A stretch of DNA of 64,000 nt from an uncultured Prevotellaceae bacterium (lineage in GTDB: Bacteria; Bacteroidota; Bacteroidia; Bacteroidales; Bacteroidaceae): contig CACXMM010000011.1 in the NCBI GenBank assembly GCA_902768785.1, positions 62,001 to 126,000 of the forward strand, in the 5' to 3' direction. Shown here piece by piece: positions 31,473-41,453 of this stretch (within the stretch, counting starts at the first letter, position 1; every line of letters begins with the position of its first letter). A model generated the notes under the pieces. The model worked only from the letters and a program-made list of their open reading frames with translations. It made no database searches and was not told where the DNA came from. A program made the position numbers and the translations under genes.

Positions 31473-34448
31473 CTACCTTGTTTGCAGGGTAACGGCCATC
31501 AGTCCCACCACGATGTCGTTTGACAGAGTCCGTAGGGTGAGACTCTTCAGTCGTTTCCGTTCGTTCAGCGGCATCTTCAGCATCTGCGCCGCTCCACCAG
31601 GTATCTCCCGTCCATACACCCCTTGGATACCCAAATCCTTTCCCAAGTCACGACTCACCCTTCCGTTTCCGAAACAGATACGGTAAGGACGTGCCTGCGC
31701 CCGCTTACCAGATGCTACTGTCGTATCAATTTGTCCTCCCCCTTTGGGGAAGATGGCGAACTGTGCCTCATCCACGAAATAGTCTTGTTCTATAGGACAC
31801 CAGTTGTATGGGTTCACCAGCCGCAAGGTATCGGTGGTACCATCCTGATAGGTGGCTACCACCCAGGCATTGTCGATACGGCTCTGCATGTGATTGGTGC
31901 TCCCTGCTAACAGCAGATAGGCATACCGCGCCTTCCCCTTCAGGGGTATCATGATACTGTCGGGATAATTATCCCAGAGGGAAGTATAGACGATGTTCTG
32001 TCCTTTGACAGGTGAACGGAAGGGAACGCCCGCCATCACAAAGTGGTCATGACGAAGCAGGGTGCGGAACACCGAGTCGTTGATCTCCGCCGTGAGCTGA
32101 GGATGGCACCACTCACCAATCCCCTGCACTGGAATCTGCAGGGTGGTTGTCTGCGGACGGGGTGAGAGGTATTTGTTCTTGAAGATGTCTGTCACCTCGG
32201 CATTGAAATAGGTGGAGAGGGGTTGCGGACGGAATGTCCCTGTGAGGTCAGGATCATCAAGACCGTATTCATGGGGAAAAACGTTGTTTGCCAATAGTAC
32301 AGGCATGACTGTCTCCTCAGCACGACTATTCACTTGTTCGCAATAAATGACCTGCCGCGTTTCATAGGTTCCTTCCACATCACGGTAATCGCCATGACCC
32401 AAGTTCTGACGGATCACGATTTTCAGTGGCTGACGGAAATGCTGGATCACCTCATAGCGGTCTTGTCCGTCCTTTCGCGTAAATACATATTCGAGATAGG
32501 GTGTCTTCACATGTACGCTATCCCATGATTCGGGGAAGCCAGGACGGAGGATACAGGTACCGTCCAAGGCCTGAGGGATGATACCAAACAGTCCTTGCAG
32601 GATCGTACGACTGCTGATGCCGATGCAATCACCGAAGTCACGGTAGCACTCCCCACGTGCAGCATCGTAGTAGCTCACCTGTCCGAAGTTACCTGGTGAC
32701 TGTCCGAAATACATCTGATCCAGGATATTCGCCTTCATCAATTGGAACGCTTCTTCGTTTCGTCCTGCCTCGAAATAAGCCAACGCCGTGTGCATCACCT
32801 CTGCAGCCGCTACGTTATTGATACTCCAGCTATAAGGAAGCCAGTCGGTGGTGGCTATCGTCTGAATACCGGTATCCTCGACATCGATATGAGGGATACA
32901 CTCATCAACATACCGGGTGGCCTGATAGGTCTGACGGGGAGAGCATGCACCACAGTCGATGGGTGTATATATACTCCACAAGGCGGGATGGTCATGAAGA
33001 CGTTGCAGTCCCATCGCATCCTGATATTCTGCCCATACCCCCTTGTCCGACAGCCACAGCCGTCGGTTCATAGCTTCCAGAATGGACGCTGCTTCTTGCT
33101 CATAAGGTGTGGGGTCTTCTCCAATGATTTCGGCAATGCGGGCTGCCATGGCGTTACCTCGGTAGTTATAGGCAGAGCTATGGGTGACGGCACCCCCGTT
33201 ATAATATAAGGCATCACTGGCCCAAATGCAACAATAGGCATCGTAGAGATGATCCCCATCTGGATCGAAGTTGCGTTTTTCCCAAGTCAGATGTCTTTGA
33301 ATGACCGGCCACATCTTACGCATATAGGCAGTGTCGGCATCATATTGGAAATGCCACAACAGCTCATCGATGTAGTTCAGGTTCATGTCGTAGTGGTGCA
33401 TCTGGTTATCACGCTCGGGGTTACGACAGATGTATCCGTTGGAATACATCTGGGTGCCCCACCTCTTCTCGGCACGCGCCATATTGAGTACAGAGTCCTG
33501 AGAGGGGTGAAGGATCACTGGTTCCACCTTCGTTACCTGACTCTTGGCATAGGCATCGAAATGAGAGACTGCCCGGTCGTTCCATCCCAGCACATCACCG
33601 AGGTAACCAGCACGCCATCCCGCCAGAGGCATTCGCCACCCGACGCATCCGTGGAGCCATGTCTTTCCGTCCCATGCTCCATCGGCTGCCAACGACAATG
33701 CACCGCCAAGGGTGTTGATATAAGGATCGGGGGTGTGAAACTGAATACGGTCTGACAAGGCAGAGAAATAGTCTGTAGCCTGCCGGTAATCGACCATACC
33801 CTGCCGTACGCTCACCGAAGTCAGCTCATCCAAGATGACCTCCATGTAATTCTCTCCGGATAACAGCATGTCGATTTCCTGTAAAGGATCTCCCTCAGCC
33901 TCAAACACACCTGGGGGATCTGCCCCGATATCACCATTACGATGAAGGTTTGGCTGGGTGATACCACAGACGACAGCCTTCAGCTGCATGAACGTAGAAG
34001 ACAGAATCTTCCAGACAGCGCCCTCCCGATCTGGCATCGCCACCACCTCTATGGTTACTTGATACGTGCCCCAACGGGAATCGGAGAGCTGATAGCACCG
34101 TTTTCCATCACGATACCAAGTCTTGCAGTATTCGGTGGAGTCGAGGGGCACCCCATCTATCCAAAAGCGGATATTGCGGTGGTGACCTTTTTTCACGACA
34201 GCAAAGACAGGACGATCGCTCGTCTCCAATCGCCAATCGGTATGACTGCCGTACAAGGCACGCGTGAAACGGTTCTTTCCGTTCACACACACAAAGGCTC
34301 CTTCCTCTGGATGATATTGCATCACCCGTGAAGCTCCTCGTTTGTCATCGTTAAACGACCTCGATTCAATGAAATCGCCTACGCGCTGCTGGGCATTCAG
34401 TCCCAACGTAATGATCGAACAGATAGACAGTAGTAGTTTTCTCTTCAT
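31473..34448 (-). CDS. DUF4450 family, (alpha/alpha)6-barrel glycoside-hydrolase-like protein
   Basis: A 991-residue secreted enzyme-like protein. The signal peptide is MKRKLLLSICSIITLGLNAQ. Residues 20-270 are beta-rich (DUF4450-like, with VMQYHPEEGAFVCVNGKNRF). The middle (about 270-650) is helical and aromatic-rich like an (alpha/alpha)6 barrel of GH78/GH95-type hydrolases: GALSLAADGAWDGKTWLHG, NGYICRNPERDNQMHHYDMN, GVWAEYQDAMGLQRLHD. C-terminal beta domains follow to residue 991. It probably cleaves plant or host polysaccharide side chains in the periplasm, but neither the bond nor the catalytic acids can be fixed from sequence alone. A TATATTTG box (34468-34475) precedes it. Confidence 0.78.
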   Translation of the reverse strand: MKRKLLLSICSIITLGLNAQQRVGDFIESRSFNDDKRGASRVMQYHPEEGAFVCVNGKNRFTRALYGSHTDWRLETSDRPVFAVVKKGHHRNIRFWIDGVPLDSTEYCKTWYRDGKRCYQLSDSRWGTYQVTIEVVAMPDREGAVWKILSSTFMQLKAVVCGITQPNLHRNGDIGADPPGVFEAEGDPLQEIDMLLSGENYMEVILDELTSVSVRQGMVDYRQATDYFSALSDRIQFHTPDPYINTLGGALSLAADGAWDGKTWLHGCVGWRMPLAGWRAGYLGDVLGWNDRAVSHFDAYAKSQVTKVEPVILHPSQDSVLNMARAEKRWGTQMYSNGYICRNPERDNQMHHYDMNLNYIDELLWHFQYDADTAYMRKMWPVIQRHLTWEKRNFDPDGDHLYDAYCCIWASDALYYNGGAVTHSSAYNYRGNAMAARIAEIIGEDPTPYEQEAASILEAMNRRLWLSDKGVWAEYQDAMGLQRLHDHPALWSIYTPIDCGACSPRQTYQATRYVDECIPHIDVEDTGIQTIATTDWLPYSWSINNVAAAEVMHTALAYFEAGRNEEAFQLMKANILDQMYFGQSPGNFGQVSYYDAARGECYRDFGDCIGISSRTILQGLFGIIPQALDGTCILRPGFPESWDSVHVKTPYLEYVFTRKDGQDRYEVIQHFRQPLKIVIRQNLGHGDYRDVEGTYETRQVIYCEQVNSRAEETVMPVLLANNVFPHEYGLDDPDLTGTFRPQPLSTYFNAEVTDIFKNKYLSPRPQTTTLQIPVQGIGEWCHPQLTAEINDSVFRTLLRHDHFVMAGVPFRSPVKGQNIVYTSLWDNYPDSIMIPLKGKARYAYLLLAGSTNHMQSRIDNAWVVATYQDGTTDTLRLVNPYNWCPIEQDYFVDEAQFAIFPKGGGQIDTTVASGKRAQARPYRICFGNGRVSRDLGKDLGIQGVYGREIPGGAAQMLKMPLNERKRLKSLTLRTLSNDIVVGLMAVTLQTR

Positions 34449-34467
34449 TTGTTTTTATTTGCCGCTG

Positions 34468-34475
34468 CAAATATA
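34468..34475 (-). promoter_or_regulatory. -7 box of the DUF4450 gene
   Basis: CAAATATA reads TATATTTG on the minus strand, 20 nt before the start at 34448. Confidence 0.5.
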
Positions 34476-34687
34476 CACATTATTTGTGAAAAGCAGGAGT
34501 AAACACATCACTTTCTCTGAGTAAACAGACTGTTCACCTCCTCAGAACAGCATTCTTCCCATAATAAAAGATGTTAATAATCAGCACAAACGGCTAAACT
34601 AATATTACAAACTGACATCATATATACAATAAATGTATCAAATTCTCAGTTTTTACAACATATCAATTTAACAAAATAAACAATAAG

Positions 34688-36028
34688 ATGACGAATCATA
34701 GGAAATTTCTGATAGCAGGACTCATGCTCCTGTCTATCCCTTTTGTAGGCTATGCCCGACAGTGGACGTTAAGAGAATGCATCGACTATGCCCTACAAAA
34801 CAACATCACCCTACAGAAGAACAGACTCAGTAAGCTCAGTGCCGAACAGGATATCCTGCAAAGCAAAGCAGCCCTGCTGCCCTCACTGAATGCCTCGACT
34901 TCGCAGAATGCCACCTACCGTCCGTGGCCTGAAACGGGAACAGCTACCGTCGCCAACGGCTATGCCGTATCGAGTATCGACAAGATTTACTATAACGGAT
35001 CGTATGCCCTCAACGGAAACTGGACCCTGTGGAACGGTAACCGCAACAGGAACACCATCAAGCAGAACGAGATGGCTGCCCAGCAGGCAGCCCTCGATTC
35101 CGCCGTCACTGCCAACTCCATCCAGGAGCAGATAGCCCAGTTGTATGTGCAGATTCTCTACTCTGCCGAAGCCATCCAGGTACACAAATCCAGTCTGGAG
35201 ACCAGTAAGAAGAACGAGCAAAGAGGGATGGAGTTCGTGAATGTGGGTAAGATGAGCAAGGCCGATCTCTCACAACTCACCTCACAGCGGGCACAGGATG
35301 AATACAATATCGTGGAGGCAGAGAGCAATCTGCGCAATTATAAACGTCAGCTGAAGCAGCTGTTACAGCTCACCACCGAGGAAGACTTCGATATCGTCAT
35401 CCCCAATACGACCGATGAGATGGCCCTGCAGGATATACCCCCCATGCAGGGAGTCTATGAGTCGGCCCTTGTAACCCGTCCCGAGATACAGAACGCAAAG
35501 CTGGGCATCGAAGCCAGTGACTTGAATATCAAGATTGCGAAGGCACAGAAGCTGCCTACCATCGGACTGAACGCCAGTGCCATCACCAATACCACCTCGA
35601 TGAGTAACAACGCATGGGGCACGCAGCTGAAGACGAACTTCAATGTAGGGGCTGGTTTCAACGTCAGTATTCCCCTCTTTGACAACCGCTCAACTAAGAC
35701 TGCCGTGAACAAGGCTGCCATCCAGAAGATGAACTACCAACTCGACCTCCAGGATAAGCAGACTGCCCTCTATTCCACCATCGAGAACTACTGGCTACAA
35801 GCCGTGACGAACCAGAACAAGTTCAAGGCGGCAAAGGTGGCAACAGAGAGTCAGCAAACCAGCTATGACCTGCTGAGTGAGCAGTTCCGCTTAGGTCTGA
35901 AGAACATCGTAGAACTGATGAACGGGAAGGACAACCTGCTAATGGCCCAGCAGAACGAGCTGCAAAGCAAATATCTCACCATTCTCAATATTGACATGCT
36001 CAAGTTCTACCAGCAAGGAGAGATGTGA
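34688..36028 (+). CDS. TolC-family outer membrane efflux protein
   Basis: A 446-residue outer-membrane channel of the TolC/OEP family. The signal peptide (IAGLMLLSIPFVGYAR) is followed by WTLRECIDYALQNNITLQKNRL, the classic start of Bacteroidetes TolC homologues, and two repeats of long helices with short strands (YNGSYALNGNWTLWNG; FNVGAGFNVSIPLFDNR). It forms the outer-membrane exit of the efflux pump encoded by the next three genes. The 240-nt upstream region has no clear TAnnTTTG box, so the operon may be activated by a regulator. Confidence 0.92.
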   Translation: MTNHRKFLIAGLMLLSIPFVGYARQWTLRECIDYALQNNITLQKNRLSKLSAEQDILQSKAALLPSLNASTSQNATYRPWPETGTATVANGYAVSSIDKIYYNGSYALNGNWTLWNGNRNRNTIKQNEMAAQQAALDSAVTANSIQEQIAQLYVQILYSAEAIQVHKSSLETSKKNEQRGMEFVNVGKMSKADLSQLTSQRAQDEYNIVEAESNLRNYKRQLKQLLQLTTEEDFDIVIPNTTDEMALQDIPPMQGVYESALVTRPEIQNAKLGIEASDLNIKIAKAQKLPTIGLNASAITNTTSMSNNAWGTQLKTNFNVGAGFNVSIPLFDNRSTKTAVNKAAIQKMNYQLDLQDKQTALYSTIENYWLQAVTNQNKFKAAKVATESQQTSYDLLSEQFRLGLKNIVELMNGKDNLLMAQQNELQSKYLTILNIDMLKFYQQGEM

Positions 36029-36075
36029 GATGAGGGATGAAGGAGGAAAGATTAAGGATGAAAGATGAAAGATAA
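36029..36075 (+). repeat. GATGAAAGA-type simple repeat between tolC and macA
   Basis: The spacer consists of GATGAGGGATGAAGGAGG, then GATTAAGGATGAAAGATGAAAGATAA. It is a purine-rich low-complexity tract with a step of about 7-10 nt, similar in kind to the arms of the elements at 18494 and 19304, but with no core. Confidence 0.45.
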
Positions 36076-37299
36076 ATGATAATCATGAAAAAGAAGAGAA
36101 CATTATGGTATGTGGCAGCTGCGTTGGCTATTGCAGCCCTTGCCATCTGGTTGCTGTCTGGCAACAAGAAAAAAGAACAGGTATCCTTCGAGAGCGAGAA
36201 AGTGGAGGTGTCGAATATCCAGACAAGCATCACTGCCACGGGAACGATAGAACCTGTAACTTCCGTGACCGTCGGTACTCAGGTATCGGGTATCGTCAGC
36301 AAACTCTATGTCGATTACAACAGTGTGGTGAAGAAAGGACAGGTGATCGCTGAACTGGACAAAACGAACCTTACCAGTGAGCTGAATACCTCGAAGGCCA
36401 ACCTGAATAGTGCACAGAGTAGTCTGAACTACCAACAGGCGAACTTTAACCGTTACAAAACCCTCTATGACAAGGGACTGATCAGTGCGGATGAATTCGA
36501 GAATGCGCGACTCACTTATCAACAGGCAGTGCAGCAAGTGGCACAGGCACGAGAGAACGTGAAAAGGGCGCAGACCAACCTGAGCTACGCCACCATCACC
36601 TCACCCATCGATGGTGTGGTGCTCTCCAAGTCTGTGGAAGAAGGACAGACCGTTGCCTCATCCTTCAATACCCCTGAGCTGTTCGTCATTGCTAAGGATC
36701 TCACCGACATGCGGGTGATAGCAGACATCGACGAGGCTGACATCGGAGGGGTGAAAGAGGGACAGCGCGTATCGTTCACCGTAGATGCCTTCCCCGACGA
36801 CACCTTCAACGGAACGGTGCAACAGGTAAGACAAGAGGCAACGACAGAGAGTAATGTGGTGACCTACGAAGTGGTGATTTCAGCGCGAAACAACGATCTC
36901 AAACTGAAGCCTGGTCTCACAGCAAACGTAACCATCTTTACCATGGAGAAGAACCAGGTGCTTACCGTTTCTTCGAAAGCCCTGCGCTTTACACCGAATG
37001 CAGCATTACTGAACAAGAACCAGGTGATCAACGACTGTCAGGGTGACCACAAGCTATGGACACAAGAGGGAGATACGTTTATCGCCCATGCCGTGGAGAT
37101 TGGTGTCACCAATGGTGTCGTTACGGAGATTGTCAGCGGCATCAAGGCAGGTACCACCGTCCTTACAGACTTCACTGTGAGCGGAGAAGGGGGTGACCAG
37201 CCCCAGGACGGACAGGCCAGCAACCCGTTCATGCCGAGACCTCGTAACAACAGGAATAACAACAGTGGTAACAATGGCGGAAACAACACCAAGAAATAA
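36076..37299 (+). CDS. MacA-like periplasmic adaptor (HlyD/MFP family)
   Basis: A 407-residue membrane fusion protein that links an inner-membrane ABC transporter to TolC. One N-terminal membrane anchor (LWYVAAALAIAALAIWLL) is followed by the barrel-sandwich domain (TSITATGTIEPVTSVTVGTQ in part, VDYNSVVKKGQVIAELD), a coiled-coil hairpin (residues 100-165), the second half lipoyl segment ITSPIDGVVLSKSVEEGQTV, and beta-barrel domains. The C-terminus is Asn/Pro-rich (PRPRNNRNNNSGNNGGNN), probably disordered. ATG 36076 or 36085 may start translation. Second gene of the tolC-macA-macB operon. Confidence 0.92.
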   Translation: MIIMKKKRTLWYVAAALAIAALAIWLLSGNKKKEQVSFESEKVEVSNIQTSITATGTIEPVTSVTVGTQVSGIVSKLYVDYNSVVKKGQVIAELDKTNLTSELNTSKANLNSAQSSLNYQQANFNRYKTLYDKGLISADEFENARLTYQQAVQQVAQARENVKRAQTNLSYATITSPIDGVVLSKSVEEGQTVASSFNTPELFVIAKDLTDMRVIADIDEADIGGVKEGQRVSFTVDAFPDDTFNGTVQQVRQEATTESNVVTYEVVISARNNDLKLKPGLTANVTIFTMEKNQVLTVSSKALRFTPNAALLNKNQVINDCQGDHKLWTQEGDTFIAHAVEIGVTNGVVTEIVSGIKAGTTVLTDFTVSGEGGDQPQDGQASNPFMPRPRNNRNNNSGNNGGNNTKK

Positions 37300-37303
37300 G
37301 GAG

Positions 37304-38068
37304 ATGACAGAGAAGACAGACGACAGGAAAGTGGTGATTGAACTACAGAATGTCAAGCGCTACTTCCAGGTGGGCAGTGAGACAGTGAAGGCACTGCGCG
37401 GTGTGTCGTTCAAGATCTACGAGGGGGAGTTTGTAACCATACAAGGAACCTCGGGATCAGGGAAATCAACACTGCTGAACCAACTGGGGTGTCTGGACAC
37501 CCCCACCAGCGGTGAGTATTTCCTCGACGGCGTATCCGTGCGTACCATGTCTAAGACCCAACGGGCCCACCTGCGCAACCGGAAGATTGGCTTCGTGTTC
37601 CAGAACTACAACCTGCTGCCCAAAACCACGGCAGTGGAGAATGTGGAGCTACCACTGATGTACAACTCCGAGATCAGTGCGGAAGAAAGACGGGAACGGG
37701 CCATCAACGCATTGAAGGCTGTGGGACTGGGCGACCGTCTGGAGCATAAGTCGAACGAGATGTCGGGTGGACAGATGCAACGCGTGGCCATTGCCCGTGC
37801 CTTGGTGAACAATCCCGCCGTGCTCTTAGCCGACGAGGCAACAGGAAATCTTGACACCCGTACATCGTATGAGATGCTCGTGCTCTTCCAGCAACTATAC
37901 AAGCAAGGGAACACGATCATCTTCGTGACCCACAACCCCGAGATTGCTGAGTATTCAAGCAGGAACATCAACCTGCGCGACGGTAAGATACGCGAGGATA
38001 CCATCAATACAAACATCAAGTCAGCGGCAGAGGCCTTGGCAGCATTACCACAGCCGCAGGATGACTGA
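37304..38068 (+). CDS. MacB-like ABC transporter ATPase
   Basis: A 254-residue ATPase of the LolD/MacB type. Walker A GTSGSGKST, Q-loop in VFQNYNLLPKTTAVENVELP, signature LSGG variant MSGGQMQRVAIARAL, Walker B VLLADEATGNLD and the switch His in FVTHNPE are all present. I chose ATG 37304, 4 nt after the macA stop and behind an AAGGAG binding site; a longer frame overlaps macA. It supplies energy for the permease in the next gene. ATPase and permease are separate genes here, unlike E. coli MacB, which is a single chain. Confidence 0.94.
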   Translation: MTEKTDDRKVVIELQNVKRYFQVGSETVKALRGVSFKIYEGEFVTIQGTSGSGKSTLLNQLGCLDTPTSGEYFLDGVSVRTMSKTQRAHLRNRKIGFVFQNYNLLPKTTAVENVELPLMYNSEISAEERRERAINALKAVGLGDRLEHKSNEMSGGQMQRVAIARALVNNPAVLLADEATGNLDTRTSYEMLVLFQQLYKQGNTIIFVTHNPEIAEYSSRNINLRDGKIREDTINTNIKSAAEALAALPQPQDD

Positions 38069-38100
38069 CACCCAAAAGACAACTGATAAACGAGAGATCG

Positions 38101-39321
38101 ATGAACATATATAATTTATTTAAGGTAAGTATCAAGGCTGTCGCCAACAACAAGATGCGGTCGTTCCTGAGCATGCTCGGCATCATCATCGGTGTGGCGG
38201 CGGTCATTATCATGATGTCTATCGGACAGGGATCGAAGGAGAGTATCCGTGCGGAGCTCTCCACGATGGGTACCAACCTGCTGACCATCCGACCGGGAGC
38301 AGACATGCGGGGAGGAGTACGACAGGATCCTTCCAGTATGCAGACCCTGAAGATGGCCGACTACCAACGCATCCTCACTGAGAAGAAGTTCGTGACGAAG
38401 GTGTCGCCCGAGGTGACGGCAAGCGGACAGGCCATCTACGGGAACAACAACACGAACACGACCATCTATGGAGAGAGCCCCGACTATTTAGATATCAAGC
38501 AATGGGACGTGGAAGACGGTATGTGCTTCACGGAGGAGGACATCAAGAAAGCCGCGAAAGTGGTGGTGGTCGGTAAGACCATCGTCAATGAACTGTTTGG
38601 CGAAGGCGTGGAGCCTATTGGCAAGACCATCCGCTTCAAGTCGATTCCTGTGCGCATCATCGGTGTACTGAAATCAAAAGGCTACAACAACTGGGGTATG
38701 GACCAGGACAATGTGATCATTGCCCCCTATACTACCGTGATGAAACGTATCGCTGCCCAGACGTACTTCTCGAGCATCGTATGCTCGGCCGTTACCGAGG
38801 AACTCTCGGATGCTGCCATCGAGGAGCTCACACAGATGCTGCGCGACAATCATAAACTGAAAGACGAAGCAGAAGATGATTTCACCATCCGCTCACAAGC
38901 AGAGATGATGGAAACGATGTCGAGCACGATGGATACGGTGACCATCATCCTGGTAGTGGCCGCGGCATTCTCCTTACTGGTGGCAGGTATCGGCATTATG
39001 AACATCATGCTGGTAAGTGTCACCGAACGCACCAAGGAGATAGGATTGCGCATGGCGGTGGGAGCAACAGGAGCGGTAATATCACTTCAGTTCCTCATCG
39101 AATCGGTCATCATTTCAGTAACAGGAGGTCTGCTGGGTATCCTTGTGGGATGTGGAGCCAGTGAGTTCATCGTCCCGTTGTTCAACATGCCATCCAGCGT
39201 ACCGGCATGGTCAATCTATGTGTCGTTCCTGGTATGTGTATGCATCGGAGTCCTCTTCGGATACATCCCCGCACAGAAAGCAGCGAACATGGATCCCATC
39301 GAGGCCATCCGTCACGAATAA
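38101..39321 (+). CDS. MacB-like ABC transporter permease (FtsX family)
   Basis: A 406-residue permease with the MacB/FtsX layout: one N-terminal TM (MRSFLSMLGIIIGVAAVIIM), a large periplasmic domain (residues 45-275) and three C-terminal TMs (VVAAAFSLLVAGIGIMNIML, FLIESVIISVTGGLLGILVG, VSFLVCVCIGVLFGYIPA). The sequences SVTERTKEIGLRMAVGAT and PAQKAANMDPIEAIRHE are typical. It works with the ATPase, MacA-like adaptor and TolC to expel peptides, macrolides or lipids. It is the end of the four-gene operon; the convergent LolA-like gene ends 7 nt away. Confidence 0.94.
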   Translation: MNIYNLFKVSIKAVANNKMRSFLSMLGIIIGVAAVIIMMSIGQGSKESIRAELSTMGTNLLTIRPGADMRGGVRQDPSSMQTLKMADYQRILTEKKFVTKVSPEVTASGQAIYGNNNTNTTIYGESPDYLDIKQWDVEDGMCFTEEDIKKAAKVVVVGKTIVNELFGEGVEPIGKTIRFKSIPVRIIGVLKSKGYNNWGMDQDNVIIAPYTTVMKRIAAQTYFSSIVCSAVTEELSDAAIEELTQMLRDNHKLKDEAEDDFTIRSQAEMMETMSSTMDTVTIILVVAAAFSLLVAGIGIMNIMLVSVTERTKEIGLRMAVGATGAVISLQFLIESVIISVTGGLLGILVGCGASEFIVPLFNMPSSVPAWSIYVSFLVCVCIGVLFGYIPAQKAANMDPIEAIRHE

Positions 39322-39328
39322 GCGGCTA

Positions 39329-40021
39329 TCACTCATTGCGTTTGTCGATGATCTCGAATCCCGGATATTTCTGCCGGTGGAAGACGAACAGGTCGTCGCT
39401 GATATTCCCACTCCTGAAATTACTGATCTTCACCGTGGTACTGAAGATTCCCAGCTTAATACGAAGGCTCAAAGGGTAGCGTGTCTTCTTATCAATCAAG
39501 GCATGTATCTCTTTGATGCCTTTCACTCCTTTCTTAGCCTTCAAAGTGATGATAAAACCTTCATCACTGTTAGCTATACTGTATTTGAAATTCTCGGGCT
39601 CGAACTTGAACTTCGTGGCATATTTGTCACGCTTGTCGGAGTTGGCATCATATACCGTCACCGTCTTCTTCTTCCGCTCCACCAGATAATAGGTGATACC
39701 ATCATTAAAAGCGCTGTACTTCTCATCCACGAACTTGCTCTTCTTACCTTTATACCAAATGGTGCCCTCGGTTTTGTATATACCGATGATATTGACGGAA
39801 TAATGCAACGTGGAACCTTGAGGACCGAACACCATCTGATAGGTGCGGTCGAATATCTGACGCGCCTGACGGGCATTGGCAGACAGTTCCTCCTTGGGGG
39901 CCTTCGTTTTTTTGTGCTGAGCAAATGCCTGCTGGGGCATGACCCCACACACCAGCAGAAGCAGGAAGGAGGTTGCCCACCTCCTCCATCCGAAGAATTG
40001 GAATTGATCAACTTTTCGCAT
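39329..40021 (-). CDS. LolA-like exported protein
   Basis: A 230-residue exported protein. The signal peptide (TSFLLLLVCGVMPQQAFAQ) is followed by a domain resembling outer-membrane lipoprotein carrier LolA: GSTLHYSVNIIGIYKTEGTIWYKGKKSKF and repeated strand pairs ending RYPLSLRIKLGIF. Bacteroidetes have several such LolA-superfamily proteins; this one may carry lipoproteins or other lipids across the periplasm, but the evidence is fold-like similarity only. I chose the ATG at 40021 because the longer frame covers the promoter cassette at 40025-40100. Confidence 0.7.
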   Translation of the reverse strand: MRKVDQFQFFGWRRWATSFLLLLVCGVMPQQAFAQHKKTKAPKEELSANARQARQIFDRTYQMVFGPQGSTLHYSVNIIGIYKTEGTIWYKGKKSKFVDEKYSAFNDGITYYLVERKKKTVTVYDANSDKRDKYATKFKFEPENFKYSIANSDEGFIITLKAKKGVKGIKEIHALIDKKTRYPLSLRIKLGIFSTTVKISNFRSGNISDDLFVFHRQKYPGFEIIDKRNE

Positions 40022-40024
40022 ATT

Positions 40025-40100
40025 GGCTGCAAAGTTACGAAAAAACGAGCGCAGAACAAAACAAATAAATTTGTTTTTTATGCCGAGTGCATTGTAACTT
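40025..40100 (-). promoter_or_regulatory. Promoter cassette of the LolA-like gene (copy 2)
   Basis: On the minus strand TTTG (40060-40057), a 19-nt spacer and TAACTTTG (40037-40030). The whole 76-nt block is the inverted near-identical copy of 30572-30645. Confidence 0.75.
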
Positions 40101-40157
40101 ATCAAAAGGTACGAATAATCGAGGAAAGGGGAATAAAAAAAATAAATCCCTATTTCT

Positions 40158-40188
40158 TTTGTATTGTTCTCGTTTAATCGTATCTTTG
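40158..40188 (+). promoter_or_regulatory. pepT promoter
   Basis: TTTG (40158-40161), a 19-nt spacer, then TATCTTTG (40181-40188), 20 nt before the pepT start. The spacer sequence resembles those at 13413 and 13499. Confidence 0.65.
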
Positions 40189-40208
40189 TAACCGAAATTC
40201 AATTAATC

Positions 40209-41441
40209 ATGACAAACATGGATATTACCGAACGATTCTTAAACTACGTAAAATTCGATACACAGTCGAATGAAGAAAGTACCACTGTGCCCAGTACATC
40301 CAAACAGCTGATCTTCGCCAAATTCCTCAAAGAAGAACTGGAGCGCGAGGGATTTGACGATGTGGAGATGGACGACATGGGCTATATCTACGCGACACTG
40401 AAATCCAACACCAAGAAAGAAGTGCCCACGATCGGGTTCATTTCACATTATGATACATCTCCCGACTGTAGCGGTGCTGACATCAAACCAAGCATTGTCA
40501 AGAACTACGACGGATCGGACATTGAACTGTCACCCGGCATCCTCTCCTCTCCAAAGAAGTTTCCCGAGCTGCTACAGCATGTGGGAGAAGATCTGATCGT
40601 GACCGACGGCACCACCCTGCTGGGTGCTGATGACAAAGCGGGCATCGCTGAGATCGTACAGGCCATGTGCTGGCTGCGTGACCATAAGGAAATCAAGCAC
40701 GGTGACATCCGCATGGGCTTCAATCCGGATGAGGAGATTGGCATGGGAGCCCACCACTTCGATGTGGAGAAATTCGGATGCGAGTGGGCATATACCATCG
40801 ACGGCGGTGACTTAGGTGAACTGGAATTCGAGAATTTCAACGCCGCCAGTGCTAAAATCCTTATCAAGGGAGTGAGCGTCCATCCCGGCTATGCCAAGGG
40901 AAAGATGATCAATGCCAGTCGTCTGGCTGCAGAGTTCGTTAACATGCTGCCTGGTGAGGAAACTCCCGAGGAGACAGAGAACTACGAAGGATTCTATCAT
41001 CTCACCGGCATGGACACCTGTACGGAGAGTGCCAAGCTCAGCTATATCATCCGCGACCATGACCGTGAGATTTTTGAAGACCGTAAGCGGTTCATCCGAC
41101 AGTGTGCTGAGAAAATGAACGAGAAATATGGTGAGGGCACCATGACGGCAGAGGTAAAAGACCAGTACTACAACATGAAAGAGAAAATCGATCCGAACAT
41201 GCATGTCATCGACATCGTACTGAAAGCCATGCAAGCCAGTGATGTTCCACCTCGTGTAAAACCCATCCGCGGAGGAACCGATGGCGCACAACTCTCTTTC
41301 AAAGGATTGCCCTGTCCCAATATCTTTGCCGGAGGTGTGAACTTCCACGGACCCTTCGAGTTTGTCAGCATCCAAGTTATGGAGAAGGCAATGCAGGTCA
41401 TTGTAAACATCTGTGAGCTGACAGCTGACTATAACGACTAA
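40209..41441 (+). CDS. pepT: Peptidase T (tripeptidase)
   Basis: A 410-residue M20-family aminotripeptidase that releases the N-terminal residue of tripeptides in the cytoplasm. Metal and catalytic motifs are present: [34 protein letters not shown], and near the end [18 protein letters not shown] and [14 protein letters not shown]. Length and sequence fit PepT closely. ATG 40209 follows the promoter and precedes [18 protein letters not shown]. It is 12 nt upstream of the antiporter gene, so the two may share a transcript. Confidence 0.94.
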   Translation: MTNMDITERFLNYVKFDTQSNEESTTVPSTSKQLIFAKFLKEELEREGFDDVEMDDMGYIYATLKSNTKKEVPTIGFISHYDTSPDCSGADIKPSIVKNYDGSDIELSPGILSSPKKFPELLQHVGEDLIVTDGTTLLGADDKAGIAEIVQAMCWLRDHKEIKHGDIRMGFNPDEEIGMGAHHFDVEKFGCEWAYTIDGGDLGELEFENFNAASAKILIKGVSVHPGYAKGKMINASRLAAEFVNMLPGEETPEETENYEGFYHLTGMDTCTESAKLSYIIRDHDREIFEDRKRFIRQCAEKMNEKYGEGTMTAEVKDQYYNMKEKIDPNMHVIDIVLKAMQASDVPPRVKPIRGGTDGAQLSFKGLPCPNIFAGGVNFHGPFEFVSIQVMEKAMQVIVNICELTADYND

Positions 41442-41453
41442 TCAGAATCGACA

